Shown here in pieces: positions 43,683 through 52,782 of a stretch of DNA of 64,000 nucleotides. The notes beneath the pieces are model-generated. The model had not been told where the DNA came from and did no database searches. It was given only the letters and a program-made list of their open reading frames with translations. The position numbers and the translations under genes were made by a program. Numbering within the stretch: the stretch's first letter is position 1; the number at the start of each line of letters is the position of its first letter. The DNA comes from RGIG9041 sp045593905 (GTDB lineage Bacteria; Bacillota; Clostridia; Oscillospirales; QAKW01): assembly GCA_045593905.1 (NCBI GenBank), contig JAZNXL010000014.1, forward strand, positions 1 to 64,000, written 5' to 3'.

Positions 43683-44519
43683 ATGGCTATTAAAACATAC
43701 AAACCTACAACTCCCGGCAGACGTCAAATGACAAACGTTGACTACAGCGTATTATCAAAGGACGCTCCCGAAAAGTCACTTCTCACACACGTTAAAAAGA
43801 ATTCGGGCCGTAACAGCTACGGTAGAATCACTGTTCGTCATCAAGGTGGCGGTAACAAGAGAAAGTACAGAGTTATTGACTTTAAAAGAAACGCTAAATT
43901 CGGCGTTGCAGCAACAGTAGAGTCAATTCAGTATGACCCTTTCCGTTCAGCATTCATTGCACTCATCAAGTATGAAGACGGCGAAAAGGCATACATCATT
44001 TGTCCCGACGGCGTTTCGGTTGGCGATAAGCTCGTAGCAGGCCCCGAAGCTGATATTAAAGCAGGTAACACACTTCCGCTTGAAAACATTCCCGTTGGTA
44101 CATTTATTTACAACGTAGAGCTTCACCCCGGCAAAGGCGCACAGCTCGTTCGCTCAGCTGGTAACTCTGCACAGCTTATGGCTAAAGAAAACGGTTACGC
44201 TCAGGTAAGACTTCCTTCAGGCGAAGTTAGACTTATCAAACTTAACTGTCTTGCAACAATCGGTACCGTTTCAAACGGCGACCACTCAAACGTAACAATC
44301 GGTAAAGCTGGTAAAAAACGTCACATGGGCGTTCGTCCTACAGTTCGCGGTTCGGTTATGAACCCCTGCGACCATCCCCACGGTGGTGGTGAGGGTAAAT
44401 CACCTATCGGTCGTCCCGGTCCTGTTACACCTTGGGGTAAACCCACTCTTGGTTACAAGACACGTGCTAAGAAAAACCGTTCAAACAAATTCATCGTTAA
44501 ACGTCGTAATGACGCATAA
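43683..44519 (+). CDS. rplB: 50S ribosomal protein L2
   Basis: L2 (278 residues) helps join subunits and shape the peptidyl transferase centre. It has the rRNA-binding middle and the invariant C-terminal MNPCDHPHGGGEGK with the key histidine, followed by a basic tail. AAGGAGGAG precedes the start. Confidence 0.98.
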   Translation: MAIKTYKPTTPGRRQMTNVDYSVLSKDAPEKSLLTHVKKNSGRNSYGRITVRHQGGGNKRKYRVIDFKRNAKFGVAATVESIQYDPFRSAFIALIKYEDGEKAYIICPDGVSVGDKLVAGPEADIKAGNTLPLENIPVGTFIYNVELHPGKGAQLVRSAGNSAQLMAKENGYAQVRLPSGEVRLIKLNCLATIGTVSNGDHSNVTIGKAGKKRHMGVRPTVRGSVMNPCDHPHGGGEGKSPIGRPGPVTPWGKPTLGYKTRAKKNRSNKFIVKRRNDA

Positions 44520-44540
44520 GCCGGAAGGAGGATTATTTAA

Positions 44541-44813
44541 ATGGGTAGAAGCGTTAAAAAGGGTCCTTTCGTTGACCCCAAGCTTTTAGCAAAAGTTAGA
44601 AAAATGAACGAAACCGGCGAAAAGATTGTGCTCAAGAGCTGGTCGAGAGCATCAACAATCTTCCCCGATTTTGTTGGTCACACAATCGCAATCCATGACG
44701 GAAGAAAACACGTACCGATTTATGTAACCGAAGATATGGTTGGTCATAAATTCGGCGAGTTTGCTCCCACAAGAACTTTTAGAGGCCATGCGGGCTCTAA
44801 AACATCAAAGTAA
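44541..44813 (+). CDS. rpsS: 30S ribosomal protein S19
   Basis: S19 (90 residues) has the normal start GRSVKKGPFVDPKL and the VGHKFGEFAPTRTFRGH core. It lies in the 30S head with S13. AAGGAGG precedes the ATG. Confidence 0.98.
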   Translation: MGRSVKKGPFVDPKLLAKVRKMNETGEKIVLKSWSRASTIFPDFVGHTIAIHDGRKHVPIYVTEDMVGHKFGEFAPTRTFRGHAGSKTSK

Positions 44814-44833
44814 GAGCAAGGAGGAATATATAA

Positions 44834-45172
44834 ATGCAAGCAAAAGCACATTTAAAATATCTTAGAATCTCTCCTCGCAAGGTTAGCATAGTTCTTGACC
44901 TCATTAGAAACAAACCGGCTAAGTACGCTATGGCAGTTTTAAAGAACACCAACAAAGCAGCTTCACAACCGGTTGCAAAACTTCTTAAGAGCGCAATGGC
45001 AAATGCCGAAAACAATTTCGGTATGAACGTAGACAATCTTATTGTTAAAGAGTGTTTCGTTTGTGCAGGCCCTATTCTTAAGAGAATTATGCCCAGAGCA
45101 CAGGGAAGAGCTTTCAGAATTAACAAAAGAACTTCTCACGTTACAATCGTGTTAGAGGAGAAGGAGGCATAA
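44834..45172 (+). CDS. rplV: 50S ribosomal protein L22
   Basis: L22 (112 residues) has LRISPRKVSIVLDLIRNK and the loop MPRAQGRAFRINKRTSH that reaches into the exit tunnel. AAGGAGG precedes the ATG, and rpsC follows after 1 bp. Confidence 0.97.
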   Translation: MQAKAHLKYLRISPRKVSIVLDLIRNKPAKYAMAVLKNTNKAASQPVAKLLKSAMANAENNFGMNVDNLIVKECFVCAGPILKRIMPRAQGRAFRINKRTSHVTIVLEEKEA

Positions 45173-45173
45173 T

Positions 45174-45848
45174 ATGGGACAAAAAGTACATCCACACGGA
45201 ATGAGAGTCGGCGTTATTAAAGGTTGGGACTCAAGATGGATAGCTAAGGACAGCGTTGCAGGCGACCTTATCCTCGAGGACTACAAAGTTCGTGAGTTCT
45301 TAAAGAAAAAATACTATGACGCAGGACTTCCTAAAATAGAAATTGAGCGTTCAGCAGACGGCAGCAACATGAGAGTTCTTCTTTCATGCGCAAAACCCGG
45401 TCTTGTAATCGGCCGCGGCGGTTCTGAAATTGAAAAGCTCAAAGCAGAGCTTGTTAAAATGACAGGCAAAAAAGTAGATGTAAAAATCATCGAAGTTAAA
45501 AACATCGACACAAACGCACAGCTCGTAGCTGAAAGCTGCGCAGCACAGCTCGAAAAGAGAATTGCGTTCAGACGTGTTATGAAACAGTCAATCGGCAGAA
45601 CAATGCGCACAGGTGCTAAGGGTATCAAAATTATGATATCAGGTAGACTTAACGGCGCTGAAATCGCAAGAAGCGAAACATACCACGAAGGTACAATCCC
45701 GCTTCAAACACTCCGTGCTGACATCGACTACGGTTTTGCAGAAGCTGATACCACATACGGTAAACTCGGTGTTAAAGTATGGATTTATAAGGGCGAAATT
45801 CTTGCTGATGTAAAGAGAACATCTAAAAGAGAAGGAGGCGCTAAATAA
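45174..45848 (+). CDS. rpsC: 30S ribosomal protein S3
   Basis: S3 (224 residues) contains the KH domain with GLVIGRGGSEIEKL and forms part of the mRNA entry site with helicase function. The start MGQKVHPHGMRVGVIK is typical. It overlaps rplP by one base. Confidence 0.98.
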   Translation: MGQKVHPHGMRVGVIKGWDSRWIAKDSVAGDLILEDYKVREFLKKKYYDAGLPKIEIERSADGSNMRVLLSCAKPGLVIGRGGSEIEKLKAELVKMTGKKVDVKIIEVKNIDTNAQLVAESCAAQLEKRIAFRRVMKQSIGRTMRTGAKGIKIMISGRLNGAEIARSETYHEGTIPLQTLRADIDYGFAEADTTYGKLGVKVWIYKGEILADVKRTSKREGGAK

Positions 45849-46285
45849 TGCTTATCCCTAAGAGAGTAAAATACAGAAAAGTTCAAAGGGGTCGCATGAA
45901 GGGCAAGGCTACTCGTGGCAATACACTTGCATACGGTGAATACGGTCTTGTTGCAACAGAGCCTTCATGGATTACAAACAATCAAATCGAGGCTGCCCGT
46001 ATCGCTATGACAAGATACCTCAAAAGAGGCGGTCGCGTATGGATTAAAATCTTCCCCGATAAGCCTGTAACACAAAAACCTGCTGAAACTCGTATGGGTT
46101 CTGGTAAAGGTTCGGTAGAATACTGGGTAGCAGTTGTTAAACCCGGCAGAGTTATGTTTGAAATCGCAGACGTAACCGAAGAACAGGCAAGAGAAGCTAT
46201 GCGCCTTGCAATGCACAAACTTCCTATCAAATGTAAGTTTGTAACAAAGGCTTCTTTCGAAAACAACAAAGCGGGCGAAAATTAA
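45848..46285 (+). CDS. rplP: 50S ribosomal protein L16
   Basis: L16 (145 residues) organises the A-site region of 23S rRNA. Conserved parts are KRVKYRKVQRGRMKG and the E-T-R-M-G-S-G-K-G loop. GAAGGAGG lies in the end of rpsC. Confidence 0.98.
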   Translation: MLIPKRVKYRKVQRGRMKGKATRGNTLAYGEYGLVATEPSWITNNQIEAARIAMTRYLKRGGRVWIKIFPDKPVTQKPAETRMGSGKGSVEYWVAVVKPGRVMFEIADVTEEQAREAMRLAMHKLPIKCKFVTKASFENNKAGEN

Positions 46286-46329
46286 GAACGGTTTTAATAC
46301 CGAACTTTAAGGAAAGGATTGGTTAACAC

Positions 46330-46530
46330 ATGAAAGCAAGTTCACTCAGAGAATTGAGCGTAGCTGAGCTCGAATCAAAGCTCACTGACCTCAAAAAAGA
46401 ACTTTTTAATTTAAAATTTCAACATTCAACAAACCAGCTTGAAAACCCGCAGCGTATCGCAGCAGTGAAGAAAGACATTGCAAGAGTAAATACTGTCCTT
46501 CGTCAGCTCGAGTTGCAGGAAAGCAAGTAA
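46330..46530 (+). CDS. rpmC: 50S ribosomal protein L29
   Basis: L29 (66 residues) is a two-helix protein next to the tunnel exit. LRELSVAELESKL and LFNLKFQHSTNQLENP match the family. AAGGAAAGG precedes the ATG. Confidence 0.96.
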   Translation: MKASSLRELSVAELESKLTDLKKELFNLKFQHSTNQLENPQRIAAVKKDIARVNTVLRQLELQESK

Positions 46531-46556
46531 TTTCTTGATAAAGGAGGAATTGTTAA

Positions 46557-46811
46557 ATGGAAAGAACACTTAGAAAAACCCGTGTGGGTACAGTAGTTAG
46601 CGACAAAATGGAAAAAACCATCGTTGTTGCTGTAAAAGACAACGTAAAGCATCCTTTGTACAAGAAAGTTATTAAGAAAACATATAAACTCAAAGCACAC
46701 GATGAAAACAACGAGTGCGGTATCGGTGATACAGTTGAGGTTATGGAAACAAGACCGCTTTCTAAAGACAAAAGATGGAGACTTGTAAGAATAATCGAAA
46801 AGGCTAAATAA
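46557..46811 (+). CDS. rpsQ: 30S ribosomal protein S17
   Basis: S17 (84 residues), an OB-fold primary 16S binder. RKTRVGTVVSDKMEKTIVV and TRPLSKDKRWRL are typical. AAGGAGG precedes the ATG. Confidence 0.97.
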   Translation: MERTLRKTRVGTVVSDKMEKTIVVAVKDNVKHPLYKKVIKKTYKLKAHDENNECGIGDTVEVMETRPLSKDKRWRLVRIIEKAK

Positions 46812-46841
46812 TAAACAAGATATAATAAGGAGGACAAAATC

Positions 46842-47210
46842 GTGGTACAACAGCAGACATATCTTAAGGTTGCTGACAATACCGGTGCAAAAGAACTTAT
46901 GTGCATCCGTGTACTTGGTGGCACAAGAAGAAGATACGCAGGTATCGGCGATGTAATTGTTTGTTCTGTAAAGAAAGCAGCTCCCGGCGGCACTGTTAAA
47001 AAGGGTGACGTTGTTAAGGCAGTTGTAGTTCGCACCGTAAAAGGCGTAAAAAGAGCAGACGGCTCTTTTATCAGATTCGATGAAAACGCAGCGGTTATCA
47101 TAAAAGAAGATAAAACCCCCAAAGGTACTCGTATCTTTGGACCTGTAGCAAGAGAGCTTCGTGATAAAGAATACACAAAAATTCTTTCACTCGCTCCTGA
47201 AGTGCTGTAA
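46842..47210 (+). CDS. rplN: 50S ribosomal protein L14
   Basis: L14 (122 residues) starts VQQQTYLKVADNTGAKELMC and ends in a basic, conserved GTRIFGPVARELR segment. It forms an intersubunit bridge. The start is GTG at 46842, with AAGGAGG upstream. Confidence 0.97.
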   Translation: MVQQQTYLKVADNTGAKELMCIRVLGGTRRRYAGIGDVIVCSVKKAAPGGTVKKGDVVKAVVVRTVKGVKRADGSFIRFDENAAVIIKEDKTPKGTRIFGPVARELRDKEYTKILSLAPEVL

Positions 47211-47224
47211 GGAGGAATCGGTAA

Positions 47225-47548
47225 ATGAGTAAATTACATGTTAAAAAGGGAGATACAGTTCTTGTTCTTTCAGGCAAAAGCCGTGGATTACAGGGCAAGG
47301 TACTTGAAGTTTCACCCAAAGAAGGAAAAGTTATCGTAGAAAAAGCTAACATGGTAACAAAGCACATCAAACCCAAAAGACAGGGCGAAGTTGGTGGCAG
47401 AGTTCAGGCTGAAGGCGCTATCTACGCTTGCAAGGTGCAGGTTATCTGCCCTAAATGCAAAATGCCTACAAGAGTAGGTTATAAAGTACTTGAAGACGGC
47501 ACAAAAGTTCGCGTTTGCAAAAACAAAGACTGTGGCGAAACATTTTAA
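47225..47548 (+). CDS. rplX: 50S ribosomal protein L24
   Basis: L24 (107 residues) has the KOW motif near KGDTVLVLSGKSRGLQGKV and starts large-subunit assembly. The C-terminal part carries Cys75, Cys78, Cys98 and Cys103, a possible zinc ribbon found in some bacterial L24 proteins. AAGGAGG precedes the start. Confidence 0.96.
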   Translation: MSKLHVKKGDTVLVLSGKSRGLQGKVLEVSPKEGKVIVEKANMVTKHIKPKRQGEVGGRVQAEGAIYACKVQVICPKCKMPTRVGYKVLEDGTKVRVCKNKDCGETF

Positions 47549-47565
47549 GGAAGGAGTAAAGAAAT

Positions 47566-48105
47566 ATGTCAAGAATTAAAGATTTATACGTAAACGAAGT
47601 TGCTCCTGCCCTTATGAAAAAATTCAACTACAAGAGCCCTATGCAAATTCCCAAGCTCAACAAGATTGTTATCAACGTTGGCTGTGGCGATGCAAAGGAT
47701 AACAGCAAGGTAATCGCAAACGTTTGCGAAGAACTCGGTATCATAACCGGTCAAAAAGCTGTTCCCTGTGCTGCAAGAAAGTCAGTTGCTAACTTCAAAG
47801 TTCGTGAAGGTATGGCAATTGGTGCAAAGGTTACTCTTCGTGGCGAAAAAATGTATGAGTTCGTTGATAGACTCTTCAACGTAGCTCTTCCCCGTGTACG
47901 TGACTTCCGTGGTATTAACCCCAACGCATTTGACGGACGCGGTAACTACGCTCTTGGTATTAAAGAGCAGCTTATCTTCCCCGAAATCGAATACGATAAG
48001 GTAGAGAAGATTAGAGGTATGGACATCGTTTTTGTTACAACAGCAGAAACTGACGAACAAGCAAAAGAGTTGCTCACACTTTTGGGCGCTCCGTTTGCAA
48101 GATAA
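47566..48105 (+). CDS. rplE: 50S ribosomal protein L5
   Basis: L5 (179 residues) binds 5S rRNA in the central protuberance. It has NVGCGDAKDNSK, R-K-S-V-A-N-F-K, and RDFRGINPNAFDGRGNY. AAGGAAGGAG lies upstream. Confidence 0.98.
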   Translation: MSRIKDLYVNEVAPALMKKFNYKSPMQIPKLNKIVINVGCGDAKDNSKVIANVCEELGIITGQKAVPCAARKSVANFKVREGMAIGAKVTLRGEKMYEFVDRLFNVALPRVRDFRGINPNAFDGRGNYALGIKEQLIFPEIEYDKVEKIRGMDIVFVTTAETDEQAKELLTLLGAPFAR

Positions 48106-48117
48106 GGAGGGAATTTT

Positions 48118-48303
48118 ATGGCTAAAAAGGCAATGATTTTAAAACAACAAAAGACCCAAAAATTCTCTACAAGAGAGTATAACAGATGCAAAATCTGCGG
48201 TAGACCTCATGCTTACCTCAGAAACTATGGCATCTGCAGAATTTGCTTCAGAGAATTGGCTTACAAAGGTCAAATCCCTGGCGTTAAGAAAGCAAGCTGG
48301 TAG
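48118..48303 (+). CDS. rpsN: 30S ribosomal protein S14 type Z
   Basis: The 61-residue zinc form of S14 has Cys24, Cys27, Cys40 and Cys43 as ligands (CKICGRP and CRICFRE). This zinc form is usual in Firmicutes. AAGGAGG precedes the ATG. Confidence 0.97.
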   Translation: MAKKAMILKQQKTQKFSTREYNRCKICGRPHAYLRNYGICRICFRELAYKGQIPGVKKASW

Positions 48304-48314
48304 GAGGTACAATT

Positions 48315-48713
48315 ATGCAAATTACAGACCCTATCGCCGATTTGCTCACAAGAATAAGAAATGCTAATTCGGCAAAACACGATACAGTAGAAATCCCCGC
48401 TTCAAACATGAAAAAGGCAATTTGCCAAATTCTTGTTAACGAGGGCTACATTAAAGATATGAAGGTTGTTGAAGATAACCTTCAGGGTACAATTGTCCTC
48501 ACATTAAAATACGGTGAGAAAAAGACAAGAGTTATCCAGGGCCTTAAGAGAATTTCAAAACCCGGCCTTAGAATTTACGCACCCTGCGAAGAGCTTCCCC
48601 GCGTAATGAGAGGCCTTGGCATTGCAATCGTATCAACCTCTAAGGGCATAATGACAGACAAACAGGCAAGAAAAGCCGGCGTTGGCGGCGAAGTACTTGC
48701 ATTTGTTTGGTAA
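48315..48713 (+). CDS. rpsH: 30S ribosomal protein S8
   Basis: S8 (132 residues) has the start ITDPIADLLTRIRNAN and the late STSKGIMTDKQARKAGVGGE signature. It binds 16S helix 21 and can repress spc operons in other bacteria. GGAGGT lies upstream. Confidence 0.98.
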   Translation: MQITDPIADLLTRIRNANSAKHDTVEIPASNMKKAICQILVNEGYIKDMKVVEDNLQGTIVLTLKYGEKKTRVIQGLKRISKPGLRIYAPCEELPRVMRGLGIAIVSTSKGIMTDKQARKAGVGGEVLAFVW

Positions 48714-48724
48714 GGAGGTACACA

Positions 48725-49270
48725 ATGTCAAGAATAGGTAGAAAACCGATAACCGTTCCTGCGGGTGTCGAAGTTAAAGTTGATGCAAACAACGTTGTAA
48801 CTGTAAAGGGTGCAAAAGCTACTCTTTCAGAGCAAATCAACGCTGACATCAAAGTAAGCGTTAACGGTAACGAAGTTATCGTTGAGCGTCCTTCTGACGA
48901 TAAGTTCTACAGAGCACTTCACGGTCTTTCAAGAACACTTATCGCAAATATGATTGAAGGTGTAACAACAGGCTACAAAAAGCAGCTCGAAATCAGCGGT
49001 GTTGGTTACAGAGCACAGCTTCAAGGTAAAAACCTTGTTATGAACCTTGGTTATTCACACCAGGTAATTGTAGAGCCCGTTGACGGTATCACCATCGAGG
49101 TACCGGGCCCCAACACAGTTGTGATTGCAGGCGCTGACAAACAGCTTGTTGGCCAATTCGCAGCTAACGTAAGAATGAAGAGACCTCCCGAGCCTTACAA
49201 GGGAGCAGGTATCAGATACGCTGATGAAGTTATCAAGCGTAAAGAAGGCAAAGCCGGTAAATCAAAATAA
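48725..49270 (+). CDS. rplF: 50S ribosomal protein L6
   Basis: L6 (181 residues) has SRIGRKPI at the start and two duplicated alpha/beta domains, with the late PEPYKGAGIRYADEVIKRKEG-type segment near the sarcin-ricin loop. The ATG at 48725 follows AAGGAGG; an in-frame ATG at 48707 lies in rpsH. Confidence 0.97.
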   Translation: MSRIGRKPITVPAGVEVKVDANNVVTVKGAKATLSEQINADIKVSVNGNEVIVERPSDDKFYRALHGLSRTLIANMIEGVTTGYKKQLEISGVGYRAQLQGKNLVMNLGYSHQVIVEPVDGITIEVPGPNTVVIAGADKQLVGQFAANVRMKRPPEPYKGAGIRYADEVIKRKEGKAGKSK

Positions 49271-49288
49271 TAAAGGGAGGAAAATATC

Positions 49289-49648
49289 ATGGTTAAAAGA
49301 CATGACAGCAAAGCTGCAAGAATTAAAAGACATAAAAGAGTTCGCGCTAAAATTTCCGGAACCCCTGAATGCCCGCGTCTTTGCGTATTCCGTTCTGCAA
49401 AGCATATCTATGCACAAATCATTGATGATGTAAACGGCAAGACACTTGTTAGCGCTTCAACTGTTGAAAAAGATTTCACAGAATACGGCGGCAACAAGGA
49501 CGCTGCTTTCCAAGTAGGTAAAGCAGTTGCTGAAAAAGCACTTGCTGCAAAGATTGAAACAGTAGTTTTCGACCGCGGTGGTTTTGTATACACCGGTAGA
49601 GTTAAAGCACTGGCAGACGGCGCCCGTGAAGGCGGACTTAAATTCTAG
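49289..49648 (+). CDS. rplR: 50S ribosomal protein L18
   Basis: L18 (119 residues) binds 5S rRNA. HKRVRAKISGTPECPRLCVF and the FDRGGFVYTGRVKALADGAR tail match. AAAGGGAGG precedes the ATG. Confidence 0.97.
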   Translation: MVKRHDSKAARIKRHKRVRAKISGTPECPRLCVFRSAKHIYAQIIDDVNGKTLVSASTVEKDFTEYGGNKDAAFQVGKAVAEKALAAKIETVVFDRGGFVYTGRVKALADGAREGGLKF

Positions 49649-49666
49649 GTTAAGGAGACGGAAAAT

Positions 49667-50170
49667 ATGGCAACTTTAATAGACTCGAGCGTACTCGACC
49701 TTAAAGAACGTGTAGTTTCTCTCAACCGTGTTTCAAAAACCGTTAAGGGTGGTAGAATTATGAAATTCTCAGCTCTTATCGTAGTTGGCGACGGCCAGGG
49801 CCATGTTGGAGCTGGTATCGGCAAGGCTGCCGAGGTTCCCGAAGCTATCCGCAAAGGTATTGAGGATGCAAAGAAAAATATTGTAAAAATCAGCATGAAG
49901 GATTCAACAATTCCTCATGACATCGTAGGCAAATATGACGCTTCTATGGTTATTATGAAGCCTGCAGCACCTGGTACCGGTGTTATCGCCGGCGGTGCAG
50001 TCCGTGCAGTCGTTGAGATGGCCGGTATTAAAGATATTAGAACAAAAGCATTACGTTCACGTAATAAAATCAACGTGGTTCATGCCACAATCAACGGTCT
50101 TAAGAGCCTTGAGGATGCAGCTCAGGTTGCAGCTCGTCGCGGCAAGACAGTTGAAGAGATTGTAGGTTAA
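49667..50170 (+). CDS. rpsE: 30S ribosomal protein S5
   Basis: S5 (167 residues) lies at the mRNA entry site and affects accuracy. It has VSLNRVSKTVKGGRIMKFSA, VGDGQGHVGAGIGKAAEV and a conserved PAAPGTGVIAGGAVR stretch. AAGGAGACG precedes the ATG. Confidence 0.98.
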   Translation: MATLIDSSVLDLKERVVSLNRVSKTVKGGRIMKFSALIVVGDGQGHVGAGIGKAAEVPEAIRKGIEDAKKNIVKISMKDSTIPHDIVGKYDASMVIMKPAAPGTGVIAGGAVRAVVEMAGIKDIRTKALRSRNKINVVHATINGLKSLEDAAQVAARRGKTVEEIVG

Positions 50171-50184
50171 GGGAGGTATTTTTA

Positions 50185-50367
50185 ATGGCAAGTGTTAAAG
50201 TTACTCTCGTAAAAAGTCTTATCGGTAGAAAAGACGACCAAATCGCAACTGCAAAATCACTCGGTCTTAGAAAAATCGGTGACGTAACAGTTCAGCCCGA
50301 AAACGACGCAACAAAGGGCAAAATCACAAAAATATCTCACCTTGTAAAGGTTGAAGAAGCCAAATAA
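50185..50367 (+). CDS. rpmD: 50S ribosomal protein L30
   Basis: L30 (60 residues), the short bacterial form, with VTLVKSLIGRKDDQIATAKS and a basic body. GGGAGGT lies upstream. Confidence 0.96.
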   Translation: MASVKVTLVKSLIGRKDDQIATAKSLGLRKIGDVTVQPENDATKGKITKISHLVKVEEAK

Positions 50368-50381
50368 GGAGGTGCACACAA

Positions 50382-50822
50382 ATGAAGTTAAACGAACTTT
50401 CTCCTGCAGTAGGTTCTACTACAGAAGCAAAAAGAAAGGGTAGAGGCCCCGGTTCAGGTAACGGCAAAACAGCCGGTAAAGGACACAAAGGTCAAAAAGC
50501 CCGTTCAGGCGGTGGCGTAAGACCCGGTTTCGAAGGCGGTCAGATGCCGTTGCAAAGACGTCTCCCTAAAAGAGGCTTCAACAATATTTTCGCTAAGCAA
50601 TATGTTGTGCTTAAAGTATCAGACCTTAACGGTTTCGATGCAAGAAAATATGTAGATATTGACGCAGTAATTGACGCAGGTTTTTCAAGCAAAAAATACG
50701 ATGGCCTTAAAATCATCGGCGGCGGCGAGTTAGAAAAAGCAATTAAAGTACGCTGCACAAAAATAACAGCAGGTGCAAAAGCAACAATCGAAGCAGCCGG
50801 CGGTAAGGTTGAGGTGATTTAG
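50382..50822 (+). CDS. rplO: 50S ribosomal protein L15
   Basis: L15 (146 residues) has the glycine- and basic-rich N-terminal extension (KRKGRGPGSGNGKTAGKGHK) that penetrates 23S rRNA, and the G-F-E-G-G-Q-M-P-L signature. AAGGAGGTG precedes the ATG. The secY start abuts its stop. Confidence 0.97.
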   Translation: MKLNELSPAVGSTTEAKRKGRGPGSGNGKTAGKGHKGQKARSGGGVRPGFEGGQMPLQRRLPKRGFNNIFAKQYVVLKVSDLNGFDARKYVDIDAVIDAGFSSKKYDGLKIIGGGELEKAIKVRCTKITAGAKATIEAAGGKVEVI

Positions 50823-52124
50823 TTGTTTAAAGTATTTGCAAATGCTTGGAAAATTGAAGACCTTAGAAAAAAGATACTTTTTACTGCATTTATCATTCTT
50901 CTTTTCAGACTCGGTTCAGCAATTCCTGTTCCGTTTTTGGATGCTGAAGGTCTTGCGGGTTTATTCCAAAGATACTCAGAAAGCAACAACATCTTTAGTT
51001 TCTTTAATATAATGGCCGGTGGCGCTATGGAGAAAGCTACTTTCTTCTCGCTTTCAATCTCGCCTTATATTAATGCTTCAATCATTATGCAGCTTTTAAT
51101 GGTAGCAATTCCTGCCTTTGAAAGAATAATGAAAGAAGACGGTGAACGCGGTAAAAGAATTATGGACAGATGGACAAAAATTTTAACCGTTGTTCTCTCA
51201 TTTGTACTCGGCTTTGGTTACTACACCGTTTTATTAAACGCTGAAGGCTTCCAAATCGTTGACAAAAACGTTGGCGTGTTTGGCGGTTTTGTAATAACCT
51301 TTGCCTTTGCAGCAGGTGCTATGGTAATAATGTGGCTCGGTGAGCTCATAAACGAAAAGGGTATCGGTAACGGTATCTCAATGATTCTCTTTGCAGGTAT
51401 CATTGCAAGACTTCCTGCACTCGTTGCATCAGCTCGTGCTCTTATCAGCACAAGCGTTATTAACTGGATTGTGCTTATTCTTATCGTGCTCGGCACTCTC
51501 GCTCTTGTTGCGTTTGTTGTATTTATGACAAACGGCGAGCGCAGAATTCCCGTTCAGTACGCCAAAAAGGTTGTCGGCAGAAAAATGTACGGCGGCCAGA
51601 ACACACACATTCCGCTTAAAGTTAATATGACAGGTGTTCTCCCCATCATCTTTGCTCAGTCGTTTGTAGTACTTCCTGCAACGATTGCAAACTTCTTCCC
51701 CAAGCTTCTTGATACTTGGTTTGGAAAAGTAGTAAACGCACTCAATGTTGGTGGTTGGGTTTACACACTTCTTATGTTCCTATTAATTGTATTCTTTAGT
51801 TATTTCTATTCAGTAATCTCGTTCAATCCTGTTGAGGTTGCATCAAACCTTAAAAAGAACGGTGGCTTTATTATGGGTATTCGTCCCGGTAAGCCTACAG
51901 CAGATTACATCACAAAAACTCTTAACAGAATCACCTTAATCGGTGCATTGTTCCTTGGTATTTTATCAGCAGCTCCGAGCCTTGTTGCAATGTTTAACCA
52001 AAACCTTGCAAGCCTTGCAATCGGTGGTACATCACTTATCATCGTTGTTGGTGTAGCTCTTGAAACTGTTAAAACACTTGAGTCACAAATGCTTATGCGC
52101 CACTACAAAGGCTTCTTAGAGTAA
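50823..52124 (+). CDS. secY: Protein translocase subunit SecY
   Basis: SecY (433 residues) is the channel of the Sec translocon with ten membrane helices. Typical are LFRLGSAIPVPFLD, the SISPYINASIIMQLL plug/TM2 region, GIGNGISMILFAGI, and the C-terminal MRHYKGFLE. The start is TTG at 50823 directly after the rplO stop, with GAGGTGA 7 bp upstream; no ATG fits. The coupling keeps it in the spc operon. Confidence 0.97.
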   Translation: MFKVFANAWKIEDLRKKILFTAFIILLFRLGSAIPVPFLDAEGLAGLFQRYSESNNIFSFFNIMAGGAMEKATFFSLSISPYINASIIMQLLMVAIPAFERIMKEDGERGKRIMDRWTKILTVVLSFVLGFGYYTVLLNAEGFQIVDKNVGVFGGFVITFAFAAGAMVIMWLGELINEKGIGNGISMILFAGIIARLPALVASARALISTSVINWIVLILIVLGTLALVAFVVFMTNGERRIPVQYAKKVVGRKMYGGQNTHIPLKVNMTGVLPIIFAQSFVVLPATIANFFPKLLDTWFGKVVNALNVGGWVYTLLMFLLIVFFSYFYSVISFNPVEVASNLKKNGGFIMGIRPGKPTADYITKTLNRITLIGALFLGILSAAPSLVAMFNQNLASLAIGGTSLIIVVGVALETVKTLESQMLMRHYKGFLE

Positions 52125-52140
52125 AATAGGAGTAAACTTT

Positions 52141-52782
52141 ATGAAACTTATTTTATTAGGTGCGCCCGGTGCCGGTAAAGGTACACAGGCTGAAAACATA
52201 ACTAAAAAATATAACATCCCCGCAATTTCTACAGGTGATATGATTCGTGCCGCTATCAAAAGCGGCTCGCCCCTCGGCCTTGAGGTTAAATCGTACACTG
52301 ATTCAGGAAGACTCGTTCCCGACGAAACCGTAATTGCTCTTATCAAAGACCGTCTTGCACAAGACGATTGCAAAAACGGCTTTATCCTCGACGGCTTCCC
52401 CCGTACAATTCCGCAGGCTGAAGCACTTGATAAACTTAATGTAGAAATTGACTTCGCACTCTCTATCGAAGTAGAAGATAAGCGAATAGTCCAAAGAATG
52501 TCCGGCAGACGCTCATGTCCCTCGTGCGGTATGACATACCATCTCGACTACAAGCCCTCAAAAGACAACAAAACTTGCGACGGCTGTGGCACCGAGCTTG
52601 TTATCCGTAACGACGACAAGCCTGAAACAGTGCTTGAACGTCTTAAAATCTATCACGACCAGACTGAACCGCTCAAGGCTTATTACCAAAGCCGCGGCAA
52701 GCTTGTTACAGTAGAAGGTCAAGAAGAACTTAAGGACACTACTGCTCTTACATTTAAAGCAATCGAAGGATTTTGCAAATGA
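52141..52782 (+). CDS. adk: Adenylate kinase
   Basis: Adk (213 residues) converts AMP and ATP to two ADP. It has Walker A GAPGAGKGT (7-15), the AMP-site DGFPRT, and a long LID with four zinc cysteines (126, 129, 146, 149) typical of Gram-positive enzymes. Its stop overlaps the map start (ATGA). Confidence 0.98.
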   Translation: MKLILLGAPGAGKGTQAENITKKYNIPAISTGDMIRAAIKSGSPLGLEVKSYTDSGRLVPDETVIALIKDRLAQDDCKNGFILDGFPRTIPQAEALDKLNVEIDFALSIEVEDKRIVQRMSGRRSCPSCGMTYHLDYKPSKDNKTCDGCGTELVIRNDDKPETVLERLKIYHDQTEPLKAYYQSRGKLVTVEGQEELKDTTALTFKAIEGFCK